Origin: Syntrophaceae bacterium UBA7544
GTDB lineage: Bacteria; Desulfobacterota; Syntrophia; Syntrophales; Smithellaceae
Assembly (NCBI GenBank): GCA_002479215.1
Contig: DLME01000044.1
Span: forward strand, 1 to 19,512
Direction of reading: 5' to 3'
Length of the DNA: 19,512 nt
Position 1 is the first letter of the stretch. Each line of letters starts with the position of its first letter. A model generated the notes under the pieces. That model did not search any database. It was not told the DNA's origin and was given only the letters and a program-made list of their open reading frames with translations. Below, piece after piece: positions 8,452-14,577 of this stretch. The position numbers and the translations under genes are program-made.

Positions 8452-8479
8452 ATCTTAAGCCATTCAAGGGAAAAGTCAA
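8452..8479 (-). promoter_or_regulatory. putative sigma70 promoter of the kinase/regulator operon
   Basis: TTGACT (8479-8474), a 16-base spacer and TAAGAT (8457-8452) on the minus strand, about 30 bases before the kinase ATG. The palindrome at 8499-8514 lies immediately upstream, which would allow autoregulation. Confidence 0.4.
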
Positions 8480-8498
8480 CGGCTAATCCCAGAAACAA

Positions 8499-8514
8499 TC
8501 GACATTTTTGTCGA
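8499..8514. promoter_or_regulatory. candidate upstream activator site (palindrome)
   Basis: TCGACA-TTTT-TGTCGA is a perfect 6-bp dyad with a 4-base spacer, the geometry of an enhancer site for a Fis-type regulator dimer. It lies about 180 bases upstream of the sigma54-type promoter at 8695, a normal enhancer distance. A looser copy, CCGACATTTATTGCCGA (8590-8606), sits between them. Half-sites TGTCGA (8736-8741) and CCGACA (8765-8770) lie downstream. Assignment to the neighbouring regulator is inference. Confidence 0.5.
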
Positions 8515-8694
8515 AGGTGGGATAAACATTGTATATAATTTTTATATATTTGTATTTATTATGTATTTTAAATTTAGCGGATATATTTTCCGACATTTAT
8601 TGCCGATAATATAAACGGTTTATCTATTTCAAAAAGGCTATGTTTTAAATTATTTATCAATTATTACATGCAGTTAAAATAATTAGCCCAATTA

Positions 8695-8710
8695 CGGCAC
8701 AATAAATGCT
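8695..8710 (+). promoter_or_regulatory. sigma54-type promoter (-24/-12)
   Basis: CGGCACAATAAATGCT holds GG (8696-8697), exactly ten bases, then GC (8708-8709), and matches the consensus TGGCAC-N5-TTGC except at two positions. Transcription should begin near 8720. It points away from the kinase operon into a non-coding stretch ending with a terminator on the same strand. The AT-rich region 8521-8690 upstream would suit DNA bending between enhancer and promoter. Confidence 0.65.
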
Positions 8711-8719
8711 TTAGTTAGG

Positions 8720-8846
8720 TTTAAGTTATTAAGAGTGTCGACTAAAAATAACGGGCATAACTAGCCGACAGCAGAATAACCTGGAAGGCATCAAGCCTTC
8801 TCTCTTCACTCCTAGGGAGGCTCCAACCAAGCCTCCCTTTCCTTTT
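8720..8846 (+). ncRNA. putative sigma54-dependent small regulatory RNA
   Basis: About 127 bases between a sigma54-type promoter and an intrinsic terminator on the same strand, with no ATG-initiated open frame inside. Predicted structure by eye: GTTATT (8725-8730) with AATAAC (8747-8752); GAAGGC (8784-8789) with GCCTTC (8795-8800), 5-base loop; and the terminator hairpin 8814-8838. The single-stranded linker TCTCTTCACTCCT (8801-8813) is pyrimidine-rich and complementary to Shine-Dalgarno-like sequence, a plausible seed for blocking translation of target mRNAs. I do not recognise an Rfam family. The 5' end is inferred from the promoter. An alternative is the leader of an unrecognised short peptide using a rare start codon. 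Confidence 0.55.
8814..8846 (+). terminator. intrinsic terminator of the putative small RNA
   Basis: AGGGAGGCT (8814-8822) pairs with AGCCTCCCT (8830-8838) around a 7-base loop, followed on the plus strand by TTTCCTTTT. The minus strand has no T-run after the stem, so it serves the plus-strand transcript and not rarA, which ends nearby on the minus strand. Confidence 0.75.
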
Positions 8847-8859
8847 CTGCAAGATTAAA

Positions 8860-10212
8860 TTATTGTTCATCTTTAGTCTTCTTTTTTGTCTGCTGCCAGG
8901 CATCTATTCTCTCTTTAATGGTTTTTTCATAACCTGTTCCTTTAGGTTTATAAAATACCTGCCCTTGCAGTTTTTCCGGCAAATATTCCTGCGCAACATA
9001 AGCTTCAGCATAATCGTGAGCATATTTGTAATCTTTACCGTAATCAAGTTCTTTCATTAATTTGGTTGGTGCATTACGAATATGCAGAGGCACTGGCAAG
9101 TATCCAGTTTTGTTAATTATTCCCTTGACACTGCCGAAACCGGAGTAAAGTGCATTACTTTTTGGGGCTACTGCCAGATAAACAGCGGCTTGGGCCAGTG
9201 CCAGTTCACCTTCAGGCAGGCCGATAAAATGAAAGGCCTGCTGGGCAGCAACAGAAATAATTAATGCCTGCGGATCGGCATTGCCTACGTCTTCTGACGC
9301 GAAACGTATCATGCGCCGGGCAATATAGAGAGGGTCCTCTCCGGCAACAAGCATCCGCCCCAACCAATATAAAGCGGCATCGGGATCGCTTCCACGTAAA
9401 CTTTTATGGAAAGCCGAGATTAAGTTATAATGTTCTTCTCCGTCCTTATCATATAAAAGAGCTTTTTTAAGCAGGGCTTCTTGGGCAAGTGCAAGAGAGA
9501 TAACTCTTTTTTCAACAGGCAAGCTTTGCACCATTGACGCTATAGCTTCTAAATTATTCAGGGCGCTGCGGGCATCGCCGTCAGCCAGACGAACAATATA
9601 AAGAATGGTATCGTGATCCATCTGGATGCAAAATTGGCCTAACCCTTTTTGTTTATCTTTTAGAGCATGTTCTACTATGTTTACCAACTCTTCTTCGGAA
9701 AACGGCTCCAAAACCAAAACCCGCGTCCGTGATAAAAGAGGAGCAATAACTTCGAATGAAGGATTTTCCGTGGTCGCACCAATTAATGTAATCAGGCCGC
9801 TTTCCACATGCGGCAAAAAAGCATCTTGTTGCGCTTTGTTGAAACGGTGAATTTCATCAACAAAGAGGACCATTTTTTTCTTTTTTGTCTCCCACAATTC
9901 TTTGGCCTCATCAATAACCGCACGAATTTCTTTCACTCCGGAAAGTACGGCGGAAAAGCTGATGAATTTTGATTGGGTCTCACCTGCTAAAACTCTGGCC
10001 AGTGTGGTTTTTCCTGAACCCGGCGGCCCCCAAAAAATCATGGAAAACAGGTTGTCCTCTTCAATGGCACGTCTGAGTAAACAGCCCTCCCCCAAGAGAT
10101 GAGGCTGGCCGATATATTCGGAAATATTTTGCGGTCTCATTTTTTCGGCAAGCGGCGCCGAAGTCCTTGTATCATTTAAGCCCCCAAGACTGAATAAATC
10201 CAAATTTTTCAT
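8860..10212 (-). CDS. rarA: replication-associated recombination protein A (AAA+ ATPase, MgsA/WRNIP1 family)
   Basis: A clamp-loader-like ATPase that acts at stalled replication forks. It has 450 residues from ATG 10212, preceded by AAGGGA; an in-frame TTG 21 bases earlier has no support. Motifs are the N-terminal PLAEKMRPQNISEYIGQ (20-36), Walker A GPPGSGKTT (62-70), Walker B LFVDEIHRFNKAQQD (116-130), sensor 1 GATTEN (145-150) and the arginine-finger segment LLSRTRV (159-165). The C-terminal tetramerisation part includes the family signature GSDPDAALYWLGRM and later ASEDVGNADP. Length and motif order match the family throughout. It appears monocistronic: downstream is the small-RNA terminator on the other strand, upstream a 270-base gap and the trpB2 terminator. 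Confidence 0.95.
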   Translation of the reverse strand: MKNLDLFSLGGLNDTRTSAPLAEKMRPQNISEYIGQPHLLGEGCLLRRAIEEDNLFSMIFWGPPGSGKTTLARVLAGETQSKFISFSAVLSGVKEIRAVIDEAKELWETKKKKMVLFVDEIHRFNKAQQDAFLPHVESGLITLIGATTENPSFEVIAPLLSRTRVLVLEPFSEEELVNIVEHALKDKQKGLGQFCIQMDHDTILYIVRLADGDARSALNNLEAIASMVQSLPVEKRVISLALAQEALLKKALLYDKDGEEHYNLISAFHKSLRGSDPDAALYWLGRMLVAGEDPLYIARRMIRFASEDVGNADPQALIISVAAQQAFHFIGLPEGELALAQAAVYLAVAPKSNALYSGFGSVKGIINKTGYLPVPLHIRNAPTKLMKELDYGKDYKYAHDYAEAYVAQEYLPEKLQGQVFYKPKGTGYEKTIKERIDAWQQTKKKTKDEQ

Positions 10213-10480
10213 TTTTTCCCTTCGCGGTTTCAATTAGTTCAATAAGGCTTATGACTTTATCCTTTGGCTGAAAATTGACAATTTTCCCCATTTCTTAGGC
10301 TCTAAATTTTATTTCAAAAAATTCTCTACATCAAAAAAAATCATCCAGCAAATTACAAGGCGCGAGCAGGGTAACTCTACTGCCTCCTGTAAACAGTAAG
10401 AAAAAGGGATTTCATCGCCCAATCGGGAACAGCGGATCAGTTTATTATTTATATCCTTTTTCATTTTCGGTTAGATTGGC
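10213..10480. other. intergenic region between rarA and the trpB2 terminator
   Basis: About 270 bases, AT-rich, between the rarA start and the trpB2 terminator. It should hold the rarA promoter on the minus strand, but I see no convincing -35/-10 pair, no open frame with a family signature and no strong hairpin. Confidence 0.5.
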
Positions 10481-10523
10481 GAAAAAAAGAAAAACCGTCA
10501 AGTTTTTTGTTCTTGACGGTTTT
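10481..10523 (-). terminator. intrinsic terminator downstream of trpB2
   Basis: AAAACCGTCAAG (10491-10502) pairs perfectly with CTTGACGGTTTT (10512-10523) around a 9-base loop. On the minus strand the stem is followed by a T-rich tail (10490-10481). It lies about 100 bases after the trpB2 stop. A weaker T-rich tail on the plus strand might allow two-way action, but nothing is transcribed towards it on that strand. Confidence 0.8.
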
Positions 10524-10619
10524 CTTATTTAAACCAAAAATATTTCAATAACTTACCAACTACAAGCGGTTCGATAAAAAAGCCCCAGCCTCAAGACAGG
10601 CAGTTTTACAGAAACTTCA

Positions 10620-11981
10620 TTAAGGTTTGGGAAAATCCTTAATCGCTTGTAACGCCCGCTGGATCTCTTCATCAGGCAATTCATAAGCTTGTAACTTACC
10701 GGACAAATAAGCATCATAGGCGGCAAGATCAACCAAACCATGACCGCTCCAGTTAAAGAGGATGACTTTTTCTTTTCCTTCTTGTTTGGCGCGCTGAGCC
10801 TCGTCTACAACGGCGGCCAATACGTGATCGGTCTCCGGCGCCGGCACAAAGCCTTCCGTGCGCGCCCATTTGACACCGGCGTCAAATGTTTTTAGTTGAT
10901 CATAGGCTCTGGCTTCAACTAACTTTTCCTTGACCAAATGACTGACAATCGGCGCCATACCGTGATATCTTAACCCTCCCGCGTGTATCGGAGCGGGAAC
11001 ATAGTCATGGCCTAAAGTATACATAGGAAGCAGCGGTGTGGTCTTGGCCAAATCGCCGAAGTCATACGCAAACGGCCCTTTGGTCATACTGGGGCAGGAA
11101 GATGGTTCCGCGCCCACTATCTCCACCTTTCTCCCGTGAATCTTATCACGGACAAAAGGAAGGGAAATGCCGGCAAAGTTGCTACCGCCGCCACAACACC
11201 CCATAACTACGTCAGGATAAACGCCTATTTTTTCCATTTGTTTTTGCGCTTCCAATCCGATTATTGTTTGATAGAGCAGGACATGATTCAAGACGCTGCC
11301 CAATCCGTAACGTGCATTTTTACCGCTCACGGCATCTTCAATTGCTTCGCTGATGGCAATACCCAGGCTTCCGGGAGAATCAGGATGCTCTGCTAAAACA
11401 TTTCGACCCGCTTGCGTTAAGTTACTCGGACTGGGAATACATTCGGCTCCCCAAGTATTCATAAGTATGCGCCGGTAAGGCTTTTGCTCGTAGCTTATCT
11501 TAACCATATAAACGCGGCATTCTAAACCGAACATTTGGGTAGCCATGGCTAATGCGCTGCCCCATTGTCCGGCGCCGGTTTCGGTAACCATTCTTTTTGT
11601 TCCGGCCAGCTTATTATAATAAGCCATAGGAATGGCGGCATTGGGTTTGTGTGAGCCCGCAGGACTGACGCCTTCGTGTTTATAGTAAATTTTAACGGGG
11701 CAATTAAGCATTTTTTCAAAATTGTAAGCACGATAAAGAGGCGATGGACGCCACAGCAAATACTTTTGCAATACTTCTTCCGGAATTTTTATCCAACGCT
11801 TACCAGAAGCTTCTTGCTCAATAATGTTCATCGGGAAAATTGCCGCCAAATCACCGGGAGTTACCGGTTTACCGGTGCCGGGGTGCAAAGGCGGCTTCAT
11901 CGGTGTAGGCAAATCCGCTACGATGTTATACCACTTTTTGGGTATTTCACGATCTTGCAGTAGTACTTTTACCTGTTCCAT
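10620..11981 (-). CDS. trpB: tryptophan synthase beta chain, TrpB2 type
   Basis: A PLP enzyme that joins indole and serine to tryptophan. The 453 residues (longer than the roughly 400 of TrpB1) and the motifs [16 protein letters not shown] (101-116, PLP-binding Lys112), TETGAGQWG (133-141, Trp where TrpB1 has His) and GCCGGGSNF place it in the TrpB2 group. That group often acts without a TrpA partner, in indole salvage. The start at 11981 is supported by AAGGAG; an upstream in-frame ATG (12032) has no such site. No trpA is adjacent. The gene is alone on its transcript, with a Trp-codon leader and attenuator (12263-12427) upstream and a terminator downstream, so it should be induced by tryptophan shortage. 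A canonical trpB-trpA pair may exist elsewhere, for example after trpD. Confidence 0.93.
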   Translation of the reverse strand: MEQVKVLLQDREIPKKWYNIVADLPTPMKPPLHPGTGKPVTPGDLAAIFPMNIIEQEASGKRWIKIPEEVLQKYLLWRPSPLYRAYNFEKMLNCPVKIYYKHEGVSPAGSHKPNAAIPMAYYNKLAGTKRMVTETGAGQWGSALAMATQMFGLECRVYMVKISYEQKPYRRILMNTWGAECIPSPSNLTQAGRNVLAEHPDSPGSLGIAISEAIEDAVSGKNARYGLGSVLNHVLLYQTIIGLEAQKQMEKIGVYPDVVMGCCGGGSNFAGISLPFVRDKIHGRKVEIVGAEPSSCPSMTKGPFAYDFGDLAKTTPLLPMYTLGHDYVPAPIHAGGLRYHGMAPIVSHLVKEKLVEARAYDQLKTFDAGVKWARTEGFVPAPETDHVLAAVVDEAQRAKQEGKEKVILFNWSGHGLVDLAAYDAYLSGKLQAYELPDEEIQRALQAIKDFPKP

Positions 11982-12262
11982 AGTTATTCTCCTTCTATTA
12001 AGTATTTTAAGAATCACGGGTATGAACCCCAAGCAAGCTGTGGGGCATTATACCCCAGCTTATTTTTAGTTTCACTACCCTCCGCTTCGCGGGATATTTA
12101 TATTGCCCCGCTAAGCTTCACACACGGGATAATTTGACCTGCAGGCTTCAGCGGTGACGTGACCTTTAGGTTATACACTCTGTTTCTGAAGCTTGGGTCT
12201 CATTACAACTTACCAATTCCGAGAGCGAAGCGTATCGGAATTGGAGGTTCACGAATAATTCT
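11982..12262 (-). other. long 5' untranslated region between the trpB2 attenuator and the gene
   Basis: About 280 bases with no plausible gene but many dyads. These include AAGCT-gt-GGGG with CCCC-AGCTT (about 12034-12062), CCGC-ttc-GCGG near 12082, GCTTCAG (about 12144) with CTGAAGC (12186-12192), and the perfect repeat at 12213-12244. The density of dyads suggests inserted palindromic repeats rather than a known riboswitch; I recognise no aptamer. Confidence 0.4.
12213..12244. repeat. perfect 10-bp inverted repeat in the trpB2 leader
   Basis: CCAATTCCGA (12213-12222) and TCGGAATTGG (12235-12244) enclose GAGCGAAGCG. The complement of the trpE element at 2491-2521 contains GAGCGTAGCG, and both lie beside a TCTCATTA sequence (2571-2578 and 12198-12205). 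This suggests related dispersed palindromic repeats. Confidence 0.55.
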
Positions 12263-12301
12263 AAAAAAAATGCCATGGAATATACTTCTTCCCATGGCAT
12301 T
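12263..12301 (-). terminator. trpB2 attenuator (intrinsic terminator)
   Basis: AATGCCATGG (12269-12278) pairs perfectly with CCATGGCATT (12292-12301), followed on the minus strand by eight T residues (12270-12263). It lies between the Trp-rich leader peptide and trpB2. Its first arm on the minus strand contains CATGGGAAG (complement of 12288-12296), which can instead pair perfectly with CTTCCCATG (complement of 12320-12328), so the hairpin can be prevented from forming. Confidence 0.85.
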
Positions 12302-12319
12302 GCCATAATTTTTTGGAGT

Positions 12320-12393
12320 CATGGGAAGGAGCTTCCCTGCCCATGCTCATCTTTTTGTCCGAGCTTATGGGCAGACATTATCTAAAGTCTGCC
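12320..12393 (-). promoter_or_regulatory. alternative RNA-folding segments of the trpB2 attenuator
   Basis: Segment 1 (GGCAGAC, complement of 12387-12393, overlapping the last Trp codons) pairs with segment 2 (GTCTGCC, complement of 12370-12376). Segment 2 can instead pair with segment 3: CTGCCCAT-aa-GCTC (complement of 12361-12374) with GAGCATGGGCAG (complement of 12337-12348), 12 pairs with a 2-base bulge. Segment 4 (CTTCCCATG, complement of 12320-12328) either pairs back with GGGAAG (complement of 12332-12337) or with the terminator arm. A ribosome stalled on the Trp codons would free segment 2, shift pairing to 2:3 and leave segment 4 to block the terminator. Order and perfection of pairings are seen; the switching logic is inferred. 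Confidence 0.7.
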
Positions 12394-12427
12394 ACCACCA
12401 GTTATTGTTGGAAATATTTATCAACAT
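12365..12427 (-). CDS. trpB2 leader peptide with three consecutive Trp codons
   Basis: A 20-codon frame from ATG 12427 to TAA 12365, reading MLINISNNN, WWW (12400-12392), then QTLDNVCP. The last Trp codons overlap segment 1 of the attenuator, and the stop codon lies in segment 2. This is the expected geometry for ribosome-controlled termination. The ribosome-binding site is weak (GAGCTGAAAAA before ATG). It resembles the trpE leader peptide in the NN-W-run motif, suggesting common origin or convergent design. Confidence 0.85.
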   Translation of the reverse strand: MLINISNNNWWWQTLDNVCP

Positions 12428-12463
12428 TTTTTCAGCTCAACTTATTCTTTCAATTGTGAGACC

Positions 12464-12492
12464 CCGTAGCACAGCAAACAAATGATTGTCAA
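12464..12492 (-). promoter_or_regulatory. possible promoter of the trpB2 transcript
   Basis: A perfect -35 box TTGACA (12492-12487) stands 60 bases before the leader peptide, but the -10 position at 17-base spacing is CTACGG (12469-12464), a poor match. A CACAAT box further down has only a weak -35. A promoter must lie near here because the upstream gene ends at 12537; the exact boxes are uncertain. Confidence 0.35.
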
Positions 12493-12536
12493 GTTGAAAT
12501 TTAGGATAAAAAGATAGCAAGAATATTTTATTTATT

Positions 12537-13484
12537 TCAAACGTGATTACGTAATTGAAGCTCCAGAGGGTGCGGATTCAGGTAAATTTGTTCCCTAAGG
12601 TACGGTTGGTCGTACTTGCGAACGTAATGACTGATAAGAGTAACAGGTACAACCAAAGGAATATAGCCTAAGCGATAGTGATTGATTATTTTCAATAGTT
12701 CCTTCTTTTCTCCGATGGATAATTGTTCCTTCAAATATCCCATCATGTGCTGCAAGACGTTGGTATTTTTTTTCGGGGTGGTTTTCAGCTGCAGGGATTC
12801 CAGAAGGAGAGCCTGATATTGCCGGTTCAGTTCGGGCAAGGAAATGCTTTTCTGCCCGGCCACAAGCTTCCCCATCATCTGATAATGCCTGGGACTGTGC
12901 GCCAGAATCAACAATTTATGTTTTGTATGAAAATCTACCAAGTTTCCTCTATTTTCTTTTTTCTTTAAGACTTCCCGCCACCTCTTTAAGGCAAATATCC
13001 TCTCGATGAAATTCTCCCGCAACACGGGATCATGAAGGCGCCCTTCATCTTCTACCGGCAGTAATGGGAAATACGCGATAAAGATCCCCGCAAATATTCC
13101 CACTCCCTTTTTGACCGGCATTCTATTTTCATTATATATTTTGATCCGCTCCATCCCGCTACTGGGAGAATCGCTTTTAAAAATAAAGCCGCAAAGAGCT
13201 TCTTTCTCCAGTTGAGTAACTCGCTTGCGCGCCCACTTTACCATACGCTGTGTCATATCCTGTCTGGTACGGGTCGTAATTAGGAAGAGAGAATTGGGAT
13301 CGCCCTCGAGATGCATGGACTCTCGTGGAACACCAAGGCCACATTCGACCTCGGGACAGACAGAAACATATTCTACATATTCTCCTAAAGTATCCTTGAG
13401 AAAACGATCCAGCTTATGCCTGCCATCATAACGCACATTTTCACCAAGCAAGCACGAACTTATGCCCAACTTTATTTTTTCCAT
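12537..13484 (-). CDS. TudS (DUF523) - DUF1722/YbgA fusion protein, RudS-like
   Basis: A cytosolic protein of 315 residues from ATG 13484 (AGGA upstream); an ATG at 13505 has no ribosome-binding site. The N-terminal DUF523 part (1-150) has SSCLLGENVRYDG (9-21), VCPEVECGLGVPR (42-54) and FKSDSPSSGMERIKIY (102-117). The C-terminal DUF1722/YbgA part (about 180-310) has HKLLILAHSPRHYQMMGKLV. From memory, DUF523 proteins (TudS, RudS) are [4Fe-4S] desulfidases for thiouracil, 4-thio-UMP or 4-thiouridine in tRNA. The usual SPSCG cysteine is Ser109 here, while Cys11, Cys43, Cys48 and Cys98 are present. Either the cluster ligand has moved (Cys98 lies close) or activity has changed. The gene ends 45 bases before the TTGACA box of the trpB2 unit, probably unrelated in function. 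Confidence 0.82.
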   Translation of the reverse strand: MEKIKLGISSCLLGENVRYDGRHKLDRFLKDTLGEYVEYVSVCPEVECGLGVPRESMHLEGDPNSLFLITTRTRQDMTQRMVKWARKRVTQLEKEALCGFIFKSDSPSSGMERIKIYNENRMPVKKGVGIFAGIFIAYFPLLPVEDEGRLHDPVLRENFIERIFALKRWREVLKKKENRGNLVDFHTKHKLLILAHSPRHYQMMGKLVAGQKSISLPELNRQYQALLLESLQLKTTPKKNTNVLQHMMGYLKEQLSIGEKKELLKIINHYRLGYIPLVVPVTLISHYVRKYDQPYLREQIYLNPHPLELQLRNHV

Positions 13485-13505
13485 TTCATTGTCCTGGGCT
13501 TCCAT

Positions 13506-13881
13506 TTACTAATAATCATGCAAAGGTCCCGGTGTTTATTCATAATCATATCACCGGCGAGAATACTCCATCATTAAAATGTGTAGTCTATTTGTAACGT
13601 GACTTTTGAGCTCAATCAAGTTATTTATGCTTTTTGTTGTTTTTTCTATTATGCCAAACATATTGGATAATTGCAGCTACGGTATTCACTTGGGATTAAT
13701 GCTCGCCAACTGTATAGCCACTGATGGTTAGATTTATCAATAATTCATCTTTTTAGTTGCATTATTATAAAGGATTGTTTAAAAACAGCTTTGTCTTCAT
13801 CAAATTAAAATGTGCTCCTGATATCATCAATTGTACAACTGATGAAACCAGAGCATATATTACAATTGAGATTACATTTTT
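13506..13881. other. divergent intergenic region
   Basis: About 375 bases, AT-rich, between the RudS-like gene (minus) and the MORN-repeat gene (plus). It should hold both promoters. I see TTGTAC (about 13830) with a CATATA-like box 17 bases later, too weak to call. No RNA structure, gene remnant or strong repeat was found. Confidence 0.4.
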
Positions 13882-14547
13882 ATGGCCAAATCTGACGTTA
13901 CTCTGGAAGAAAAAAATTTGTTTTTCCCCAATGGATCTATTAAAGAAAGAAAATTCCTGCAGGAAGGCAAATTGGAAGGGGAATATACTGCCTATTTCAA
14001 TAATGGTCAGATAATGGCGCAATTGCACTTTGTCCGCGGTAAGAAAAACGGAGCCGCGATTACTTATTACCATAACAGTCAAGTGAGAGAAAATGTAACT
14101 TTTATCAACGACAAAATGGACGGACCCTACATTTCCTATTATGAAAACGGCCACATCCGGGAGCAGGAAAATTACAGGGATGGTAAGCTCGATAGCAAAT
14201 ATCAAATTTATTATAAAACCGGCCAATTAAAGGAAGAAGAAAATTTTAAAAACGGCAAATTTAACGGAGAATATATTTGCTATTATAAAAGTGGACAAAT
14301 TAAGGAAAAAGGATATTTTATAAACGACAAACGCGAAGGTGAATACATAACTTACTTCAAAAACGGGCAGATAAAGGAACAGGCTACTTACAAAAATGGA
14401 AATCTTGCCGGTAAATTTCTGTCTTTCAATGAAAAACTTTCCAACGAACCGGGCACAGGTAGTGACGCTTCCGACGATATTAGGGATGAAAAGTATATTG
14501 CCGATTTGCTTCAAGATTTAGCCAATTTTGATAAAAAAGAAAAGTAA
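13882..14547 (+). CDS. MORN-variant (YwqK-like) repeat protein
   Basis: A 221-residue protein made of about seven tandem repeats, six of them 24 residues long, between residues 10 and 180. The pattern is YY.NGQI+E...Y.NGK..GEY: for example YFNNGQI, YYENGHIRE, YYKTGQLKE, YYKSGQIKE, YFKNGQIKE. This is the MORN_2 pattern of proteins often annotated as antitoxin component YwqK; that label is weak and no toxin gene is adjacent. There is no signal peptide or membrane segment. The C-terminus (181-221) is acidic and not repetitive. Such repeats form extended beta sheets used for binding proteins or lipids; the partner is unknown. ATG 13882 lacks a strong ribosome-binding site. The stress-protein gene follows after 30 bases, so the two may be co-transcribed. 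Confidence 0.8.
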   Translation: MAKSDVTLEEKNLFFPNGSIKERKFLQEGKLEGEYTAYFNNGQIMAQLHFVRGKKNGAAITYYHNSQVRENVTFINDKMDGPYISYYENGHIREQENYRDGKLDSKYQIYYKTGQLKEEENFKNGKFNGEYICYYKSGQIKEKGYFINDKREGEYITYFKNGQIKEQATYKNGNLAGKFLSFNEKLSNEPGTGSDASDDIRDEKYIADLLQDLANFDKKEK

Positions 14548-14577
14548 TCATGTTTGCATTATAGAGAAAAAAACATC

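Noticed and set aside
8814..8838. Hairpin read as the rarA terminator
   Set aside because: On the minus strand the stem is not followed by T residues, whereas the plus strand has TTTCCTTTT. It therefore belongs to a plus-strand transcript.
10620..11981. Canonical TrpB1 partner of TrpA
   Set aside because: Length, the GSHKPN segment and GAGQWG in place of GAGQHG fit TrpB2, and no trpA follows.
12033..12262. T-box or other riboswitch in the long trpB2 5' region
   Set aside because: No T-box consensus or recognisable aptamer was found. The Trp-codon leader peptide explains the control, and the dyads look like inserted repeats.
13765..14226. A 153-codon open frame on the minus strand opposite the MORN-repeat gene
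   Set aside because: It is a shadow of the repeat-encoding frame: it has low-complexity hydrophobic composition with no family signature and no ribosome-binding site, while the plus-strand frame has a clear repeat pattern.
13882..14547. Toxin-antitoxin module based on the YwqK-like label
   Set aside because: The label comes from repeat similarity only; the neighbours are a stress protein and a divergent RudS-like gene, with no toxin candidate.
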